64,000 bases of DNA from Chlamydomonas sphaeroides (lineage: Eukaryota; Chlorophyta; Chlorophyceae; Chlamydomonadales; Chlamydomonadaceae): positions 31,456 through 95,455 of the forward strand of contig BDDC01000162.1 of the NCBI GenBank assembly GCA_001662425.1. The letters are read 5' to 3'. Below, in pieces: positions 12,169 to 22,900 of this stretch. The position numbers were made by a program, and so were the translations under genes. Under the pieces are notes generated by a model. That model searched no databases and was not told where the DNA came from. It saw nothing but the letters and a program-made list of their open reading frames with translations. Each line of letters starts with the position of its first letter. Positions within the stretch are counted from its first letter, which is position 1.

Positions 12169-15100
12169 TCACATGCACTGCATTAGGACAGAGGACGCGG
12201 CCTTGGCCACCGCCTCAGCCACCAGCCGGCGCTTGCCTGCCGCCACCACCGCCTTGAGTGTATCCACGCCGCCGGCGGCTCTGCGGCAGGTGGGCGCAAG
12301 GCAGCACGGTCGAGCACAAGCACGCGGCATCGCCGGAAAGCCCCAGCATCTCTCGGGGGCACGCCCGCGCTCACTTGATGGCCTGGATGCCCTCGGGGCC
12401 CCCCGCAAGGCACTCGAGCGCCTCCACCGCCGGCAACAGCGCCAGCGCCGTGGCGCCGGTGCAGCCGCTGCCCGCCTGCGGCGCCGCCGACTCGCGCAGC
12501 AGGGCCAGCAGGGCCTGCACGGCGCCGGCCCGGATGAGCGCCACGCGGGGCCGCACCGCGCCACCCTGGGCCACCGCAAGGCCCGCAATGGCGTTGGCGG
12601 CGGCTGCTTTGATGCGATCCTCGCCTGCGGGCCGCACGATGCCCCGACAGGCGGCATGAAGTGTGCGACACTGCCGTGGCGTGGGGCTAGCAAGCAATGA
12701 CGGGCGTGCCAGCGTGCGGCCCGGCCACGCAGCCCCAGCGCACCTGCCGCCAGCAGCTTGACCAGCACCTCGCCGCCCACGTCCTCCTGCAGCAGCGCCT
12801 CCCGCCCCGCCGCGCTGCAGCTCAGCCGAGCCACCACCAGCGCGGCTGCCGCCACCTCCCGCCGCGAGCCGCCACGCACCAGGCTCTGCCGCAGAGCCCT
12901 CGCGGCGTCCGCGCGGCTGGGCCCATGCAGCGCCGCCAGCGCTGCCAGGCACGCCAGCGCGTCCTCATACAGCGGCAGGCCGGGGTCGCTAGAGCGGGCC
13001 AGCTCCAAGAGGGCCGCAAGGCCGCCACTGGCCGAGGTTTGGTCGCGCGCCTCGGGCGACTTGCGGAGAAGCGGCCCCAGCGCTGCAGCAGCCTCCACTC
13101 GCAGCGGCACTTCCGGAATGCGCGTCGCATCCAGGCGGAGGGTCAGGACAGCGGCCACGCCGGCGCTGACTGCAGCGTCGACGGCGGCGCCGCCGCCGCG
13201 GCACAGGGCCCACAGCAACCGGACGCAGCGCTGCTGCAGAAACTCCAGGGCTTCGGCGTCAGCCGCATCCGTCCGGCCTGGCGCAGACGCGGTCGGGGCG
13301 CGCGCCAGGTGGGCGGCCAGCGGCGCCATCACGCCGTGGCTCGTGAGCACGGGCACGGCCGAGGGGGCGCGCGCCAGGATGGTGGCCAGGGCGCTGCATG
13401 CGCTGGCGGCCAGCGCCACGCTGCTGGAGCCGAAGAAGGCCACTAGCTGCGGTAGTAAGGAAGGATAAAGAGCGCAAATGGGTGTCGTGTGCTTGCATAC
13501 GTGCGGCAGAAGGGCTGCTGGGTGCCTGTAGCGCAGGCTCCTGGCCGTGCCCTCTGCCACTGGGCGGCTTTTGGCGACCCACCTGCATGCATGTGTCCTG
13601 CCGTAGCGCCTCGGAGCTGGCCGCCAGCGTGGCAATGGCCTCCGCCGCGGCGCCCGGGCCATCGGGAACACCCGCGGTCGCCGAGCCTACGGCGCCCTCC
13701 CGCTTCAGCGCGTCCACCAGTGCCTCCACCGCGCCGCAGCCACCAAGCGCCTCGCGCGTGTCGGGGCCGCCGTGCACCGCCAGCGAGTGCAGGCACGCGA
13801 AGCCTGCATGCCAGCAGGTCATACGAGTGTGTTCCTAGCATGTGTTGAAACCTTACGGCGTGCTGAAGGGGCGCTTGGCAGCCGAGCCCTGCCAAGGCGT
13901 CATGCAAGGGTCACCGCCGGAGCGCCTCACCGGCGTCGCGGCACATGGCATCTGGGCTGCTTGCCAGGGCCATAACGGACGGCAGCGCGCCGCAGGCCGC
14001 CACCTCGCCGCACGCGGACGCGGCAGAGCGCGACGGCCCACGCGCCACCACGGCCAGGCAGCTTGCAAGTGCGGCCGATTGCGCGGGCTGCGCTTTGGCA
14101 ACGAGCGCCTGGGCGAGCAGTCGGGCCGTGGCCACTTTGCATCCGTCGTCGGAGCCCAGCCGCCGCAGGGCGTCTGCAGCAGGCGAGCTAGCCGCCGGCT
14201 CGGCCGCGCAGTTGTGGAGCAGGCGCTGGAGGGCGGCGCCGTGGCGGAGGAGGGCCTGCAGGCAGGGCGTCCCAGGTGGCGCTGGTGAGCCATACGTTGT
14301 ACATGCCTATACCTCATTATGTGCGGCTAGAAGCCTGTAAAAAGGAACCTCTTGCGTGTACATACCGCGCGCGCCTCGGGGCAGTGCAGGCAGTGGGGCA
14401 GCAGCCGCAGCGCACCGGCGCTGACGCCGCTCCATGCGGCGTCCGCCCCAGACGGAGAGGCACGCGCGACGTCCAGGGCCACCCAGTCGGCCAGCGCGGT
14501 GACAGACGCCGCGTCGCAGCCCTTGCCCATCGCTGCGAGCAGCTTGCAGGAGCCGGTCTCTGGCTCGCCCAGGGCAGGTGCCGTGAGCAGGGCTGCCGCG
14601 CAGGCCAGCGCCGTCGCGGCCTCCGAGGGCCGCTCCGACAGCGCCATGCTGGCCAACGTCACTAGCAGCCGATGCTGCGTCATCTGCGGTTGCAATGACA
14701 GGCCACCGGTGGGTTGCAGGCAAGGTTATAGCGCCCTTTCAGGTTATAGCGCCCCTTCAGGGGCTGGGGCACAGACAGCCTCCAGCTGGACGCCTAGGCC
14801 CGAGCCCCCCGCCCTGGCAACCACCTGCACCGCCGCTTGCCGGTCAGCCGCTAGGTCTGACAGCGCGCTGACGGCGGCCACCGGAAGGCCAGCTGGCGAA
14901 GCAGCGGCGGCCGCGGATCCAGCCAGCCGGACGAGTGCGCTGACGGCACCTGCCGACACGACCTCCGCCTGCGTCATCAAGGCGAGCGCAGCGTCACGAC
15001 CAGAACCTCAAAAGAGCCGCATGGCATTGGCAAATGCCTCACCGAGTGCTGCCCTGCGAGGCGGCGCAGGACGGACACCGCGTGCTGCACGCTCTCGTCC

Positions 15101-16518
15101 TCGTTCGCGTCAGCGCCCGCGCCACCGGCCTTGCTAGGCGTCCGGCTGGCCGCGTGCGGCAGCGCCACCGCCTTGCTCAGCGCGCTGCGCTGCTTGCCAG
15201 CCGGCGACGCCGTCGCGCCACCCACGACCGCCACCGCTCCGGCGGATGAGTGGCTTGCGGCCAGGAGCTGCTGCGCCTCCTCTGCATCCAGTTGCGTGTG
15301 CAGCAAGTGCACCAGCACGGGCAGCCCTCGCGCCGCCAGCAGCTGCTCGCCCGAGCCCGGCTCCACCGCCAGCAGCTCCGCCAACAACTCCAACGAGCCG
15401 CAGCGCGCGGCACGGTCCCCGCTGGCCACAAAGCGGAGCGCCGAGGCCACGCCGCCCGCCTCCAGCACTGCCTGTGGCTCCAGGTGGGACGAAAACGATT
15501 CGCAGGAAGCCCCAAGGACCCCAGCCGGCCGCGGCGCTGCTTGGAGTCCGCAGAGGCCCTCACCTGCGCCACGGCCGCCCTGTGTGCGCCCTGCAGCTGC
15601 TGGCGGAGCACATGCAGCGCCGCGGTCTTCTGCGCTAGGGAGCCCCCCGCGAGCGCGGCAACGGCTGCGGCCGTGTCGGCCGGGTAGCTGGCTGAGGGCT
15701 GGTGCTCACATCTCGCCTGCTCCGGCGCTGGGCATCCGCTGATGCCGCTGCCGGCACCCTGCAATGCGGCTGGCGATGGGTCCAGCTGCTTGACCAGCGT
15801 GCCAACGATCCCGGCTGCTAAGCGAAAGAAAAAAGCGGCCACGTGCCGTTCCTCTCGCTGCGCCTGCGTGAGTTGCCGCTCCAGGAAGCGCAGATCGCTA
15901 GCAAGCTGAGCGAGGCTGCAGCCCACAGTGAGGCGGGTGAGGAGCGCGGAGAAGCCGGCCGCCTCATGGGCGCCCGTGCGGACCAGCTCAGCCTGGGGCA
16001 GGTTGGCGAGGTCAGGGGGCCGGAGGGCGGCAACCCGGGCGCGCGCAGAGACCCACCTCCTCTTGCAGCTCCAGGCGTGCGCTCTGCAGCCGCCGCAGCG
16101 TCTGGAAGCTGACGCTGATGCTGTCGAGCTTTGGTGCCAGCAGCTTGGCCTGAGCTGCCACGACGGTGGGCACTCCTGCCGCACGCTGCAGCGGCACCAG
16201 GCCCTGGGCTGCACGGAGGCTGGCATCCACCAGTCCGTGGGCCAGGGCCTCGCCTGTCAAGACGGTCTGGAGCGGTCCCTGAGTGCCGCTAGCAGCGGCG
16301 GCGTCGAGGAAGACATCCAGGGCATCGCATATCCGCTCTAGCCCTGTGTTAATATCAGCGCTGGTCGCCTCCCTTGTGGCTAACTCCTTAAGCAGCGGCC
16401 GCAGTTCCAGCAAGGAGTCGAGGATGGCTCGCCCCTCGCTTGCGAAAGCCGTCGCCGCGTCAACAACATCTGCGCAACGGCTTAGGGTCTCTAATCCACG
16501 CCGCGCGGCGTGCGCCAT
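12169..16518 (-). CDS. Armadillo-repeat protein with N-terminal helical domain
   Basis: Ten exons in transcription order: 16057-16518, 15564-15992, 15043-15471, 14825-14968, 14366-14683, 13931-14255, 13583-13803, 12744-13446, 12375-12624, 12169-12280; every junction keeps frame, giving 1130 residues. The start is the ATG at 16518 (MAHAARRG). Residues 1 to about 290 are charged helices without clear ARM units. From there on, the protein is mostly degenerate 40-residue ARM repeats, for example MLEAGGVASALRF, VVSAGAVSALVRLAG, DAGFACLHSLAVHGG and ALIRAGAVQALLALL, ending GGVDTLKAVVAAGKR. ARM solenoids bind proteins, so this is probably a scaffold or adaptor; no partner or catalytic domain is visible. 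The N-terminus may be a HeLo/MLKL-type bundle like that of plant armadillo-repeat-only proteins (inference). The gene is divergent from bL27, with 290 bases between the starts. Confidence 0.82.
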
Positions 16519-16808
16519 GTGGGTGCAGCAGGAGGAAGTCAACTAACATACATGAGTCCACTGTGTGAATACTGGCTGTGCGTGGCTGTTGCAGCCTATC
16601 TCGTGTCTTCTGTATGTAACCTAGATGGTTGTCTGCGTGATTGCAGCTGGCACGTAGCAAGCGAACACACGCATAGGCCCGACCCAAGTGAATCCAGTCG
16701 TGGAACCACCGGCGCCCGCAAATCCGTTCACAACATCCTTGATGTTGCTGTCGGTTATAGAAATTAGCATGCACCACTGACAACACCTAAGTCGCTTAGC
16801 CTGCCAAG
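16519..16808. promoter_or_regulatory. Divergent promoter region, ARM gene and bL27 gene
   Basis: The two start codons lie 290 bases apart and point away from each other, so both promoters and both 5' UTRs must fit here. The stretch is less GC-rich than its surroundings. I could not identify a convincing TATA box or other named element. Confidence 0.5.
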
Positions 16809-17462
16809 ATGCTACCCGCGCTGCTCGGCGCCGTGCACGGTGCGCCGTTGCTGCTGCGGGCAGCAACTAGTGGCCTCCTGAACTATATGCCCGCACCTGG
16901 TACGATAGAGGCCACGGGCGCCATCGGCTGGTCGCAAACACGAAGCGCCACGAAGAAGGCAGGTGGCACAGCCAAGCAGAAGGAGAAAGCACACGCAAAG
17001 CACCTGGGGATGAAGATGACGGATGGCGAGCTTGCTTTCCCCGGCATGATCATCGTGCGGCAGCGTGGCACCAAGTTCCACCCGGGGCCCAACGTCGACA
17101 TAGGGCGGGACCACACAATATTCTCCACTAGCGTCGGCACGGTCAACGTCTCTGTCCAGCCAGGCCCCGGCGGCAAAGAGCGTCGGGTCATCAGCGTCCA
17201 GCCGCTACCGGAGGCGGTGGCGGTCGCCGCTGCCACAGCTGGCGCGACCACCAGAGCCGAGGAGCGGCTTCAACAGGTCAACGAGGAGCTGGTGCAGCGG
17301 CGCGGACAAATCAAGCGGGCCATGCTGCGTGGGGGCGTGCCGCTGGAGCCGGCGCTCTTCTTCCGGCTGCCAACCCGGGACGGGCGGCTGTCGTGGCTGG
17401 AGCGCACGGACGCTGCGCCGGCAGCGGCGGCGTCGACGGCCCCTAGCTCTGCTGCGCGGTAG
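16809..17462 (+). CDS. Ribosomal protein bL27, probably mitochondrial
   Basis: Single-exon gene of 217 residues. Residues about 45-115 are a bL27 domain: ATKKAGGTAK, KHLGMKMTDGE, PGMIIVRQRGTKFHPGPNV and GRDHTIFS. bL27 sits at the peptidyl-transferase centre of bacterial-type large ribosomal subunits. The first 35 or so residues (MLPALLGAVHGAPLLLRAATSG) are hydrophobic and basic with no acidic residue, as expected of an organelle presequence. The K-L-G-M-K form and the long C-terminal tail (about 100 residues, Ala-rich end) fit the mitochondrial rather than the plastid protein, but this is an inference. The gene lacks introns, unlike its neighbours, and shares an upstream region with the divergent ARM gene. 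Confidence 0.9.
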   Translation: MLPALLGAVHGAPLLLRAATSGLLNYMPAPGTIEATGAIGWSQTRSATKKAGGTAKQKEKAHAKHLGMKMTDGELAFPGMIIVRQRGTKFHPGPNVDIGRDHTIFSTSVGTVNVSVQPGPGGKERRVISVQPLPEAVAVAAATAGATTRAEERLQQVNEELVQRRGQIKRAMLRGGVPLEPALFFRLPTRDGRLSWLERTDAAPAAAASTAPSSAAR

Positions 17463-18035
17463 CGGAGGGCTCCCGGTTTGTGCGTAGTGCGCTGCGAGAG
17501 GCGCCTTCTGCTAGGTACCATTGTGGTTGGGTTCGACGGGCTCCCCGTATGTTGCTCGGGCCCGGCTTCAGGTGCAGCCGCTGCCCGGGGTCGGCCGCTC
17601 CATCGCAGCGCGGGGCCGTATAGTGTCTCATGGGTGTCTTGCAGAGCGTGTCAACTGGACATATGCAGACTAGGACTGCTAGGAGCGTGATGTGGATGAG
17701 AGGTGGGCGTGCGGTCGGGCCGCACGGCCAGCGACGGCATGCCGGCGTTGCTGCCGCTGTCAGCTGACAATAAGTCGGTTCGCTTTCATTACTCCTCTTG
17801 CACGGGGCCTCGTTGCTGTGCGCCGTCAAGGGGTTGTGGCGATTAGGCATTTACCAGCTGGTGGTCGCGTGGGCCTGCGGTACGGCCGTCGAGACCGGCG
17901 GCTCTGGGGGCTGCTGATGCCGCGGACTGCCGCAGTTAAGCAGAGCCGCAGCTGGCCTGACGCAGCTGCTGCCCCTGGCCTGGCCAAGGTGAACTTGATA
18001 GGCAGCAGGTGGTGCTGAAGGGCAACTGATGCCGG

Positions 18036-18040
18036 TGTAA
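18036..18040 (+). promoter_or_regulatory. Putative TGTAA poly(A) signal of bL27
   Basis: First TGTAA noticed after the bL27 stop, about 575 bases downstream, a usual 3' UTR length for this group of algae. Confidence 0.5.
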
Positions 18041-18654
18041 GAGCTGCGGTGACGGGGTCTCGTGCACACGGAGCAGCAGCACCTGTGTGGCAGAAGTGGT
18101 GTCTAGATGTGCAGCCCGGCAGCTGGCAGGTGTGAAGTGCAGCAGCCCCCTCAGCCTGCAGGGCGCCCCTGCTGCAATGGGCGCTTCGCGGCGTGCCAGG
18201 GGAGGGCAGACGACAGAGGACGAGGTAAGGCCCTGTGTGCTGCTGACACTCGGCCCTGCGACGGGCGAAGTATCGCGTTGGCCCTTGGCGTCGTCCCAAT
18301 TAAGGACTCGAAGCCGTTCTCCGACTGTTCACCCTCAACTGCATCACGTACGCTAACCGGTCTAGTCCCCGGGCTGCCAGTACTGGCGGTTGCGGTTGTC
18401 TCCCGTACCCCCCAATGACTTCCACGCAAGTTATATAGTAAAATGGCCAGGGGAGTTCACCTGCCAAGGGCAAGGGCAGGAAGGGCTGTGATTTGCCAGC
18501 CACTGCCCAGGCGGCGCGTCTGCCCAGCGTTTGCCGGTCCACCGCGCGTCAATCATAGGCAGCTTCCCTTGCAGCCTTTCTGCAGCGTGCCCTGGGGCTC
18601 GGCACGGGGCGCCAGGCCGGAATGCATGGGCAGCGGAGAGGGCTTCCGGTCGGT

Positions 18655-18890
18655 ACTCGTCAAGGCGGCCCCATCCGGAAAGAGGTAAGGGCGTAGCCCC
18701 CACGCCCCACCCAGTCCTTCGTTTGGGGCTGCGGGCCGCCCCCACCAAAGCACCAATTGGGCTACATCAGCTGAAGGCGTTGCTTGCGTAGGCGCCCACC
18801 ACCTTCTGAACCAGCGCTCTACGTGCCGGCACTCGTCTGTCACCAAAAAATCGAGAAACGCGAACGAAGGCAGCACGGTGCCTTCTGCGG
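18655..18890 (-). repeat. Dispersed repeat, copy A
   Basis: Read on the minus strand, this stretch matches two other places in the window. The part corresponding to 18655-18835 aligns with 40318-40490 (shared words such as GCCCGCAGCCCCA, GTGGTGGG and ACGCCTTCA). The part near 18870-18890 shares a 21-base exact word with 37069-37089. The minus strand has an open frame through it (V-L-P-S-F-A-F-L-D and R-H-V-E-R-W-F-R-R-W-W), but the copy at 40 kb has a stop in that frame. It is probably a remnant of a mobile or dispersed repeat of unknown class. Confidence 0.6.
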
Positions 18891-19978
18891 TGTCTGACCT
18901 GTGGTTCCCGGAAATGGCCGGGGCACGCATGAATGCAAAGAAATGACGGGGCCCCCGCCACGTGTTGCCTTCGCGAATATTCTTTGCCCCATTAGCCTCG
19001 CGCTAGCACAAGCCTGCGGCCGCTATCGCAGCAGCTATTGCAATAGCCAGCCAGGCACGGCCCGGAGCAGGGGGAAAGGTCCCAATGCAGGCCAGATATT
19101 CCCCCTGGCCAGGAGGCAGGTCCCGCCCTCGCTGCCGAATTAAACCCCAACACCGTTACGCTTCCACTTGGCGCCGTCAGCTGAGGCTGAGCCACGGGCT
19201 GAGCTCGGCCGCTTGTCGGCCCTCCGGCCGGTCGGCCCCGGAGGGCCCCGGCCCGGAGGTGGCCTTCTTTTAGGGTTTTGGCGCTGTGACACGGTTACGC
19301 AGCCAGTTATGCAGCACAGAAGAAGCGTTTGACAGACAGGGAGGACAGACAGGTTGGCGCGTCGCGGCGTCGGCCTGCGAAAGGTCCTTGGCCAATGGCC
19401 ACTCAAGGGCATCACTACACCACCGCACCTAGTTATGTATTTCTCCTATTTCATTATACTCGCTGAAGCATGCTGAAGGGCTGGCATGTGCACGTTTCCT
19501 CGCTGGACACGAGGGGGGGTTTTCAGTCGTCCTTACCAAATGCACCGCGGTTTTTTGCGACCTCATCACTTCTGCCACACACGTCTTGGGTTGCTAATAA
19601 ATAACTACCTAGGCCGTAAGCTGCGCAAGGGTTGAAGGACAATGCGGCAAGAACTGTGAACCCCTCGAACACACAAACAAAGTACTATTCAACATGAAGG
19701 GTCTGCAGTAGGCGTCATTTTCAGATGGCCAGAGTTGACCAGCACTGGAGGCAGAGGCCCGTGCTGGCCAATCATGTTCGGGGGTGCACGCCAACGCAGT
19801 AGTTGCGTTAGCGCAAGGTTGGTACCGCCCGTAAGAGTGCCAATCCCAACGCATGCCGCATGGCGGTTCAATTCAGGAGGCCCGACCCTGCCTACTTGGT
19901 GGTATTTGGCCTTCTGGCAGTACCTGCTATCATTTGCGCCCCCTTCTGCCCTCCGTAGCCCATAGCTCCGAGACCGCC

Positions 19979-22900
19979 ATGGAGCACACCCTGGAGCTCG
20001 CGGCGGCAGCCGGGCCCCCCCTGGACGCCAGCCAGCCGACCGCGCGTGAACGCCCGGCTTGGGACAGCAGCCCCCCGCTCGCCGGCCACGCGCCGCCCCC
20101 CCCGGCCGCCGCCAAGTGGAGTTTGCTGCCCCGCGGCACCGGCAGCGCCGGCAGCCGCCGCGGCAGCGGGCGCCGCTTCGCGGACCTGCAGCGCGGCGGC
20201 CTGCTGCACCGCGCCCGCTCGCACCTGCACCCGCTGCACCTGCTCGATGCGCTGCCGGTGCTGCACCCAACGGGGCCCGGCCGCCGCTACTGGGACTATC
20301 TGATGCTGGCCGTGGTGATGTACGTGGCCATCCAAGTGCCGCTGGACCTGGCATTCCGCCAGGTGCGAGGGTTACGACGGGGCGGCGCCAGACCAGCCGC
20401 ACCTCAGCGTCAGCCGTCGCTCGCTACCCAATCTCGCCGCCTCGCCCTCCGCCCGCTCCCCGAACAAAGGCGCGGTCGCTGCCTGGCCACGAGGCCGCTG
20501 ACTGGATAATGCTGGCGCTGCTGGTGTCAGACATAGGAGTCAACCTCAGGTGGGCGGCTGGGCGTGGCGACGGGTGGGGCCACTGGAGGGCCGCGGCGAC
20601 AGGGGGCGCCAAGGGGCCCCCTCCGCGCGTCTGCAGCATCTGTTTGCTTACCGGTACTTGGTCTCTCACGGGAGGCGGACGTTGGTCGTCAATGGGTCAA
20701 CAACCCGCACGACCCCGCCCCTCGCCCTGCGCAGGACGGCCTTCATCAGCTCCAAGGGCGATCTGGTCCGCGACACCCGCCTCATCGCGCGCCACTACGC
20801 CACGGGCTTCCTGGCACCCGACGTGCTGTCCGCCATACCCTTCACGCTGCTGGCGCCTGGCGAGGCCTGGGCGCTTGGGCTGGGCCTGCTTAAGCTGCTG
20901 CGCCTGCTGAAGCTCGTCAGGTGCGCGGGACGCCCTGTGTGGGTGTGTGCGCTGGCGGCGGGGCGGTGGGCCGGGATGGGGATGGCTGGGTCCAGGGTGG
21001 CAGAGGCCCGTGTGCCGTCCACGGGGCGCGCCTTTCCCAGCACGCCCGCGCGCTGCCGTCCCGCCGCTGCGCAGGCTGGTGCGCGGCAGCGGACGTCTTG
21101 GCCACTCGCTGGCGCTGTCGCGGCTGGTGGTGGCGCTGCTGCTGGTGGCTCACTGGTGCTGCTGCGGCTGGCACTTCATGAGCGAGGCCTTGGACCGTGA
21201 GGCCGGGCGGCTCCGGGCGCAGGGCAAGGCGTATGCGGCGGTGCTCTAGGGAGCCGGCGGTTGGCTGACGTGCCGCAACGCATGTGCGTGCGGGACCCAT
21301 CCTCTCCCCAATCGTGTCGCCATGGCCGCAGAGTGGCCGTGGTTGTTCTCGGAGCGCTGCGACGGCTGCAGCGACGCCCGCCACTACCTGCTGGGTGCGA
21401 GGGTTTGGCGGCAAGTGCGGGAGGCCCGGGTGGCTGTTGCACATGGATCGGCCTGGCGCGGCTGGCGGCTGTCGGACCGCACTGCTGGAGGGTTGAGGCT
21501 GCCGCCGCTGAGCTAGCTCCCCCTCCTCCCGCGGCTGCATGCAGGCTTCTACTCGTCCTTCCTGCTGCTGCTTGGAGACAAGCCTGAGACCTTCAACAAC
21601 CTGGAGAGGCGAGGCGGGCAGGCGGCCGCGCGCGTGGCAGCTCCGGCAGCTAGCTGTGGTTGGCAGCCCCTTCCCCCGCGCCCGTCGCATCGCATCGTCG
21701 CCACAGCATCAGGCGGTGCAGGGACAGTGGGCGTTAACCCCCATGGTGGCCTCCATACATGGTGCACCCCTGGCCTCCACACCTGCCCCTGCCGCCTTCC
21801 CCAGGGTGTATGTGACGCTGGTCTTGTTCCTGGGCACCTTCATGTACGCCATCGTGGTGCGTGCGGTTGGGGCAGGGCGTAGCTGTGCACTGGCTGGGGT
21901 TGGGGTAGTTGCAGTGCTGGGTTCGGGGGCAACTGCGAGCCAGCATGAGGCCAGCCGCTGGGCCCCCCGTGGGCCAAGCAGATGACGTTGGGGTCGGCCA
22001 GGCTGAGCCAGTGAGCGGACAGCACAGGGGGCGGCATGGCACAACACCATGGCACGACACCATGGCACAACACCATAGCACAAGACTAGCAGGGGACATC
22101 ACCTGGGGCTCGATCAGCACTGGGGAAGGAAGGGCGCTCGTAGGACGCCGCCGCGGCACAGATCGGCAACCGGCGGCAGAGGCCACTTGGGGGGTGGGGG
22201 ACGGGGGCAGATAACACTCGTCGCCCCGGGGCTCGCCATGCTGCGGCCGTTACGTGTCCCGGAGACTCCCCCCCTCCCTCCCTGCCTGCCTGCCCCGCGC
22301 AGGTGGGCATCATGGCGCTGCTCGTCGCCAACATGTTTTCCACCGCCACCCGCCACAAGCAGCGCAGCGTGCAGGTGAGGCAGGCCGCTGGGGCTGCGCC
22401 TGCGGAGGCCGCCCACAGCAGCACATGCGTGGCCGCCCAGGCAGTGGACTGCGCGGTGCCGCTCATGTGCTCCGCATGCTTGCGCGGCGCCGCTGCGTTG
22501 TGTCCCGCAGGTAAACGATGCGTTGCACTACGGCGGTGTGAGCTCGGAGACGCAGGCGGCAGTGGGCGACTACTACGACCACCTGGCGCAGTTCCACCAC
22601 CCGGGTGAGCCGTGGGTGTGGGCAGCAGCGCGGAACATGGGACGTGCACCACGCGGGGCTGGTGGCGGGGGATGGACGGACGGACGGACTGGGGCTGCGC
22701 GTTGGGGGCGGGGCGTGGGGCCGTGTCCCCACATCCGTCCCGGCAGCGGCGTGGGCAGCGGGTGCGCGTGGCTGCCCCTGCAGCATCCCCGCAGCCGCAG
22801 CCAACGGCTTGACCGGCGCTTCCGCTATTTGTCCGGGCGCAGGCTCGGAGGGTGTGGCGTACCTGCGGGAGCTGCCCATCGGGCTGTACGCCGCCGTCAT

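Larger units (their letters stand above)
17463..19978. other. Intergenic: bL27 3' UTR, dispersed repeat, channel promoter
   Basis: No gene is supported. The bL27 3' UTR probably ends near the TGTAA at 18036. A dispersed repeat (18655-18890) is described separately. About 19280-19850 is less GC-rich than its surroundings and precedes the first channel gene. Short overlapping open frames exist but none has a recognisable domain. Confidence 0.55.

Noticed and set aside
19853..19978. Upstream in-frame ATG extending channel 1 by 42 residues
   Set aside because: The ATG at 19979 has a much better initiation context and an Ala/Glu-rich start; the upstream stretch looks like 5' UTR.
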